A stretch of 64,000 bases of DNA from Monoplex corrugatus (taxonomy: Eukaryota > Mollusca > Gastropoda > Littorinimorpha > Ranellidae). The stretch is from positions 1,118,492 through 1,182,491 of the forward strand of contig CM060312.1 in assembly GCA_030674185.1 (NCBI GenBank). Direction: 5' to 3'. Below, in pieces: positions 61,185-64,000 of the stretch (positions are counted from its first letter, which is position 1; each line of letters begins with the position of its first letter). Under the pieces are notes generated by a model that saw only the letters and a list, made by a program, of their open reading frames with translations, did not search any database and was not told where the DNA came from. Position numbers and translations under genes: made by a program.

Positions 61185-61680
61185 TGTGGTTAATGTTGTC
61201 ATTACTGTTGGTATCATGGTGTGTTTGTGTGGTTAATGTTGTCATTACTGTTGGTATCATGATGTGGTTAATGTTATCATTACTGTTGGTATCATGATGT
61301 GGTTAATGTTATTACTGTTGGTATCATGATGTGTTTGTGTGGTTAATGTTGTCATTACTGTTGGTATCATGATGTGGTTAATGTTATCATTACTGTTGGT
61401 ATCATGATGTGGTTAATGTTATCATTACTGTTGGTATCATGATGTGGTTAATGTTATCATTACTGTTGGTATCATGATGTGGTTAATGTTATCATTACTG
61501 TTGGTATCATGATGTGTTTGTGTGGTTAATGTTGTCATTACTGTTGGTATCATGATGTGTTTATGTGGTTAATGTTGTCATTACTGTTGGTATCATGATG
61601 TGTTTGTGTGGTTAATGTTGTCATTACTGTTGGTATCATGATGTGGTTAATGTTATCATTACTGTTGGTATCATGATGTG
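61185..61680. repeat. GTGGTTAATGTTATCATTAC array
   Basis: Unit GTGGTTAATGTTATCATTAC plus TGTTGGTATCATGAT, about 36 bases, with a longer 46-base form containing GTGTTTGT. Confidence 0.92.
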
Positions 61681-61974
61681 AGCACACTATGTTACTCAAG
61701 GATAATAGCATTGAGTCTAACTGGACCTGTCTTACAGCTAGCCCTTGAGAAGCTAGAAGACACAAGCCAAAAGGTATACCATTTTCACTCCTGTATAAAC
61801 ATAAACTCCAGTGTACCACCTACTACGTGCATACACGAAACACTGGCAAGATCACCAACATGATCAGCACCATTCCTCACCGTCACAGATAAATGTAAGG
61901 ACAGACAGTAGATAATTAAAATGCAAAACAATACTTTAGGTAGAACCTCAAAGTCTTGTCAGTATGTAGAATTT
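61681..61974. other. Spacer
   Basis: No supported exon. A 36-base AG...GT-bounded frame at 61738-61773 was considered and rejected. Confidence 0.35.
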
Positions 61975-62160
61975 ATGTGTAACCTTAAAGCATATGGAAT
62001 GAATACTTATGATGCAGTAGCAAGAAACTCTAGGGAGAACCAGACAGCAAAATGTCCTCAAAAGAGAAATCCCCATCAAGCAAGTGTCTTGGCCTTTGAC
62101 TCCTTACACTCTAAGGATACTGGGCTAAAACCAGGCCATGACTCCTGGATGCCCCTTTGA
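61975..62160 (+). mobile_element. Dispersed repeat family 2, copy 2
   Basis: Plus-strand relative of 39066-39337: AAGAAACTCTAGGGAGAACC, CAGACAGCAAAATGTCCTC, TCAAGCAAGTGTCTTGGCC and CACTCTAAGG in the same order. Confidence 0.65.
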
Positions 62161-62284
62161 TGTCGTTTTATTTAGAACAAAAATTTGTCCTCCACTTCGC
62201 ATCAAGTGTGGTCAGACACCTCAAGGCCAGGTCACCCTTTATACGGATGTTTTAACCAGTTATGTCTGAATCTGATTGGTGTAT

Positions 62285-62550
62285 GTTCCAGGGTGCTCCT
62301 TTCTATCAACGTTTTAGTTTATGCTCAGGGTGCTCCTTTCTATCAACGTTTTAGTTTATGCTCAGGGTGCTGCTTTCTATCAACGTTTTAGTTTATGTTC
62401 CAGGGTGCTGCTTTCTATCAACGTTTTAGTTTATGCTCCAGGGTGCTGCTTTCTATCAACGTTTTAGTTTATGCTCCAGGATGTTCCTTTCTATCAACGT
62501 TTTAGTTTATGTTCCAGGGTGCTGCTTTCTATCAACGTTTTAGTTTGTGG
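62285..62550. repeat. TTTCTATCAACGTTTTAGTT array
   Basis: Six to seven copies of about 41 bases: CAGGGTGCTGCTTTCTATCA then ACGTTTTAGTTTATGCTC. Confidence 0.92.
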
Positions 62551-62607
62551 ACTATGTCTTCATCCCTGCTGAGAGTTTTCTTGTTTCAGCCATATAGGCG
62601 TTACTTA

Positions 62608-62705
62608 ATTTTATGACCATTGTTTTTTAGATATTATAATAGGCACAATCTTATTATAATGAGATTGTGCCTATTATAATTTCTCAAAAACAATGGTCAT
62701 AAAAT
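62608..62705. repeat. Near-perfect 98-base palindrome
   Basis: Outer arms ATTTTATGACCATTGTTTTT (62608-62627) and complement (62686-62705), a small mismatch bubble, inner 19-base perfect arms (62633-62651 and 62662-62680, ATTATAATAGGCACAATCT) and a 10-base loop. Confidence 0.93.
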
Positions 62706-62876
62706 ATGTCTTCATCCAGCCTGTCCTATGTCCCCCAATCCCATCACAAGACGGTGGTCAGGTTGTGCACATGGAATGACGTAAGCGCTGTATTGTTGAA
62801 AATCTGACACTGACTTCCATTTCTCTTTCTACCGTGATTCTCACAGGGCGTAGTGTGTTATTGCTCTACTGTACCA

Positions 62877-62986
<110 letters not shown>

Positions 62987-63029
62987 TATATAAAACAGTC
63001 TGAACACTCACTGTGCATCATGTTTTCAG

Positions 63030-63117
63030 ACATAGCCATGACTTCATCTCTGCTGCTGCCGCCTTCAGCATGGACCAGGCCGAGGAGGACGAAGAGTGGA
63101 TGGAAGAGATGGAATGA
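63030..63117 (+). CDS. Terminal coding exon: acidic C-terminal tail
   Basis: 88-base exon after a good acceptor (catgttttcag). In the phase left by AAG|gtctga at 37055 it reads HSHDFISAAAAFSMDQAEED then EEWMEEME and stops with TGA at 63115-63117. Acidic, Trp-containing tails of this kind can be binding peptides, but no function is assigned. No other host exon was found on the + strand between 37.2 and 63 kb, so attachment to the pseudokinase gene is the simplest model. It could instead belong to an unrecognised gene. A 106-base TG tract ends 45 bases upstream. No canonical AATAAA was seen downstream before 64000. Confidence 0.6.
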
Positions 63118-63262
63118 GCGGATGGCTGTTCCTCCGTCACCTGATCATCGTGTCCGTCACCTGATCATCATACTGTGATTGTTACTGATACGTGTGTCCG
63201 TCACCTGATCATCGTGTCCGTCACCTGATCATCATACTGTGATTGTTACTGATACGTGTGTC
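63118..63262 (+). other. Proximal 3' UTR with a two-copy repeat
   Basis: After the stop, GTCCGTCACCTGATCATCGT, GTCCGTCACCTGATCATCAT and ACTGTGATTGTTACTGATAC are present twice with a period of about 63 bases, each with palindromic TGATCA words. Inferred as 3' UTR only from its position. Confidence 0.5.
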
Positions 63263-63339
63263 ACACACAGTCCCCTATGGCTTCTTATACTGTGTGACCT
63301 GTAAACTCTGACCTTTCACTCTTTGACCTGGCAAGGTTT

Positions 63340-63495
63340 CAGTTTCCGTTTCAGTTTCAGTTTCTCAAGACGATGTCTCCACGCTCTGAACGAATTCCAT
63401 AAATCATGCGCTAACGTCACAGGTGTCATGTGTATGGTGATTATGGCACAAGCCTTAAGCCTGCACATAAAGCCCGGCAAGGAATCTGAAACACG
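63340..63495 (+). mobile_element. CAGTTTC-type SINE-like repeat, copy 3
   Basis: TTTCAGTTTCCGTTTCAGTT, CTCAAGACGATGTCTCCACG, AATTCCATAAATCATGCGC and AAGCCTTAAGCCTGCACATA in that order. Best preserved of the three copies. Resembles, from memory, CAGTTTCAGT-headed repeats common in caenogastropod introns and UTRs. Confidence 0.6.
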
Positions 63496-63619
63496 TAACA
63501 CAACAACGTTTATCCCCTTTCAATCTCTTTAGTGGACAACTTTGACATTTTTTCAAGCTCTGTTTGTTTTCTTCCTGTTTTTCAAAGAAAAGGAAGATTG
63601 TTTCATATCAGTGACAGAG

Positions 63620-63870
63620 AGGTGTGTGTCTGTATGTGTCTGTGTATGTGTGTGTCTGTATGTGTGCCTGTGTGTGTCTGTATATGTGTCTGTGTGTGTG
63701 TCTGTATATGTGTCTGTGTGTCTGTATATGTGTCTGTGTGTGTCTGTATATCTGTCTGTGTGTGTCTGTGTGTCTGTGTGTGTCTGTATATCTGTCTGTG
63801 TGTGTCTGTGTGTCTGTATATACGTCTGTGTGTGTGTGTCTGTATATCTGTCTGTGTGTGTCTGTGTCAC
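63620..63870. repeat. (GTGTCTGTATATGT)n microsatellite
   Basis: Mixed GTGTCT and GTATAT words. Frames on both strands are artefacts. Confidence 0.92.
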
Positions 63871-64000
63871 GGATAAAAACGTTTTAGCAAGATTTTCTGA
63901 GCCGTTTCTTGATGCACTTTTATACAGTTTGGGTCCAAAGTGTGGACCGTTCAGGTGTCACAAAGCTTGAAAGTCATGGCTCTATGTTCAAAGTCATACC
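63871..64000 (+). repeat. Dispersed repeat with linked microsatellite (copy 2, cut by window edge)
   Basis: GTTTTAGCAAGATTTTCTGA, CCAAAGTGTGGACCGTTC and AAGCTTGAAAGTCATGG parallel 6903-7045. Its left neighbour is again a microsatellite. Confidence 0.5.

Noticed and set aside
61738..61773. Possible 36-base microexon with cttacag acceptor and AAG|gtatac donor
   Set aside because: In the phase required by the exons on either side it reads a TAG stop at once; no other support.

Overview
This window is eukaryotic and almost certainly metazoan. It has intron-split coding segments with GT/AG junctions, several LINE clades (L2-like, CR1-like, RTE-like), SINE-like dispersed repeats, and very large amounts of microsatellite and minisatellite DNA. 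The LINE mix and a CAGTTTC-type SINE-like repeat suggest a mollusc, perhaps a caenogastropod, but that is inference from memory. No bacterial genes, CRISPR arrays, rRNA or tRNA genes were recognised.

The one host gene I can support runs on the + strand from about 8.5 kb to 63.1 kb. Six coding exons join in matching splice phase: 9778-10403, 17916-18126, 31196-31431, 31970-32198, 36663-37054 and 63030-63117. A seventh, first exon at 8569-8667 is proposed, with a strong start context and a TATA box 67 bases upstream. The joined model is 626 codons with no internal stop. It encodes a helical or coiled-coil N-terminal half and a C-terminal protein-kinase fold whose catalytic signatures are lost: HRD reads HME and DFG reads GAC. 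It is therefore a probable pseudokinase; I cannot name its family.

Layout. 1-665: L2 LINE 3' ends. 666-2000 and 2185-3995: minisatellites with 40- and 30-base units. 4.0-6.7 kb: dead RTE-like LINE. 7.2-8.46 kb: RTE-like LINE with an inverted 5' part (twin priming) and a 29-base target duplication. 8.5-8.67 kb: candidate promoter and first exon. 8.69-9.77 kb: short repeats and a long TG tract. Intron 2 (10.4-17.9 kb): a 4.4-kb TTCTGACTTCTG array, L2 remnants and an AT-rich degenerate array. Intron 3 (18.1-31.2 kb): a small array, a CR1-like LINE, and a 7.5-kb array split by an L2 insertion. Intron 4 (0.5 kb): decaying copies of the upstream exon end. Intron 5 (32.2-36.7 kb): decayed exon-end copies, then a 4.2-kb array. 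Intron 6 (37.1-63.0 kb): at least eight different arrays, an L2 insertion, an RT remnant, SINE-like repeats and a near-perfect palindrome.

The main message is that one small gene (about 1.9 kb coding) is spread over about 54 kb because nearly every intron holds its own private tandem array, often starting within tens of bases of a splice site. Several arrays contain splice-site-like or exon-derived sequence. Nearly all long open frames here are artefacts of arrays with stop-free units, many with periods divisible by three.
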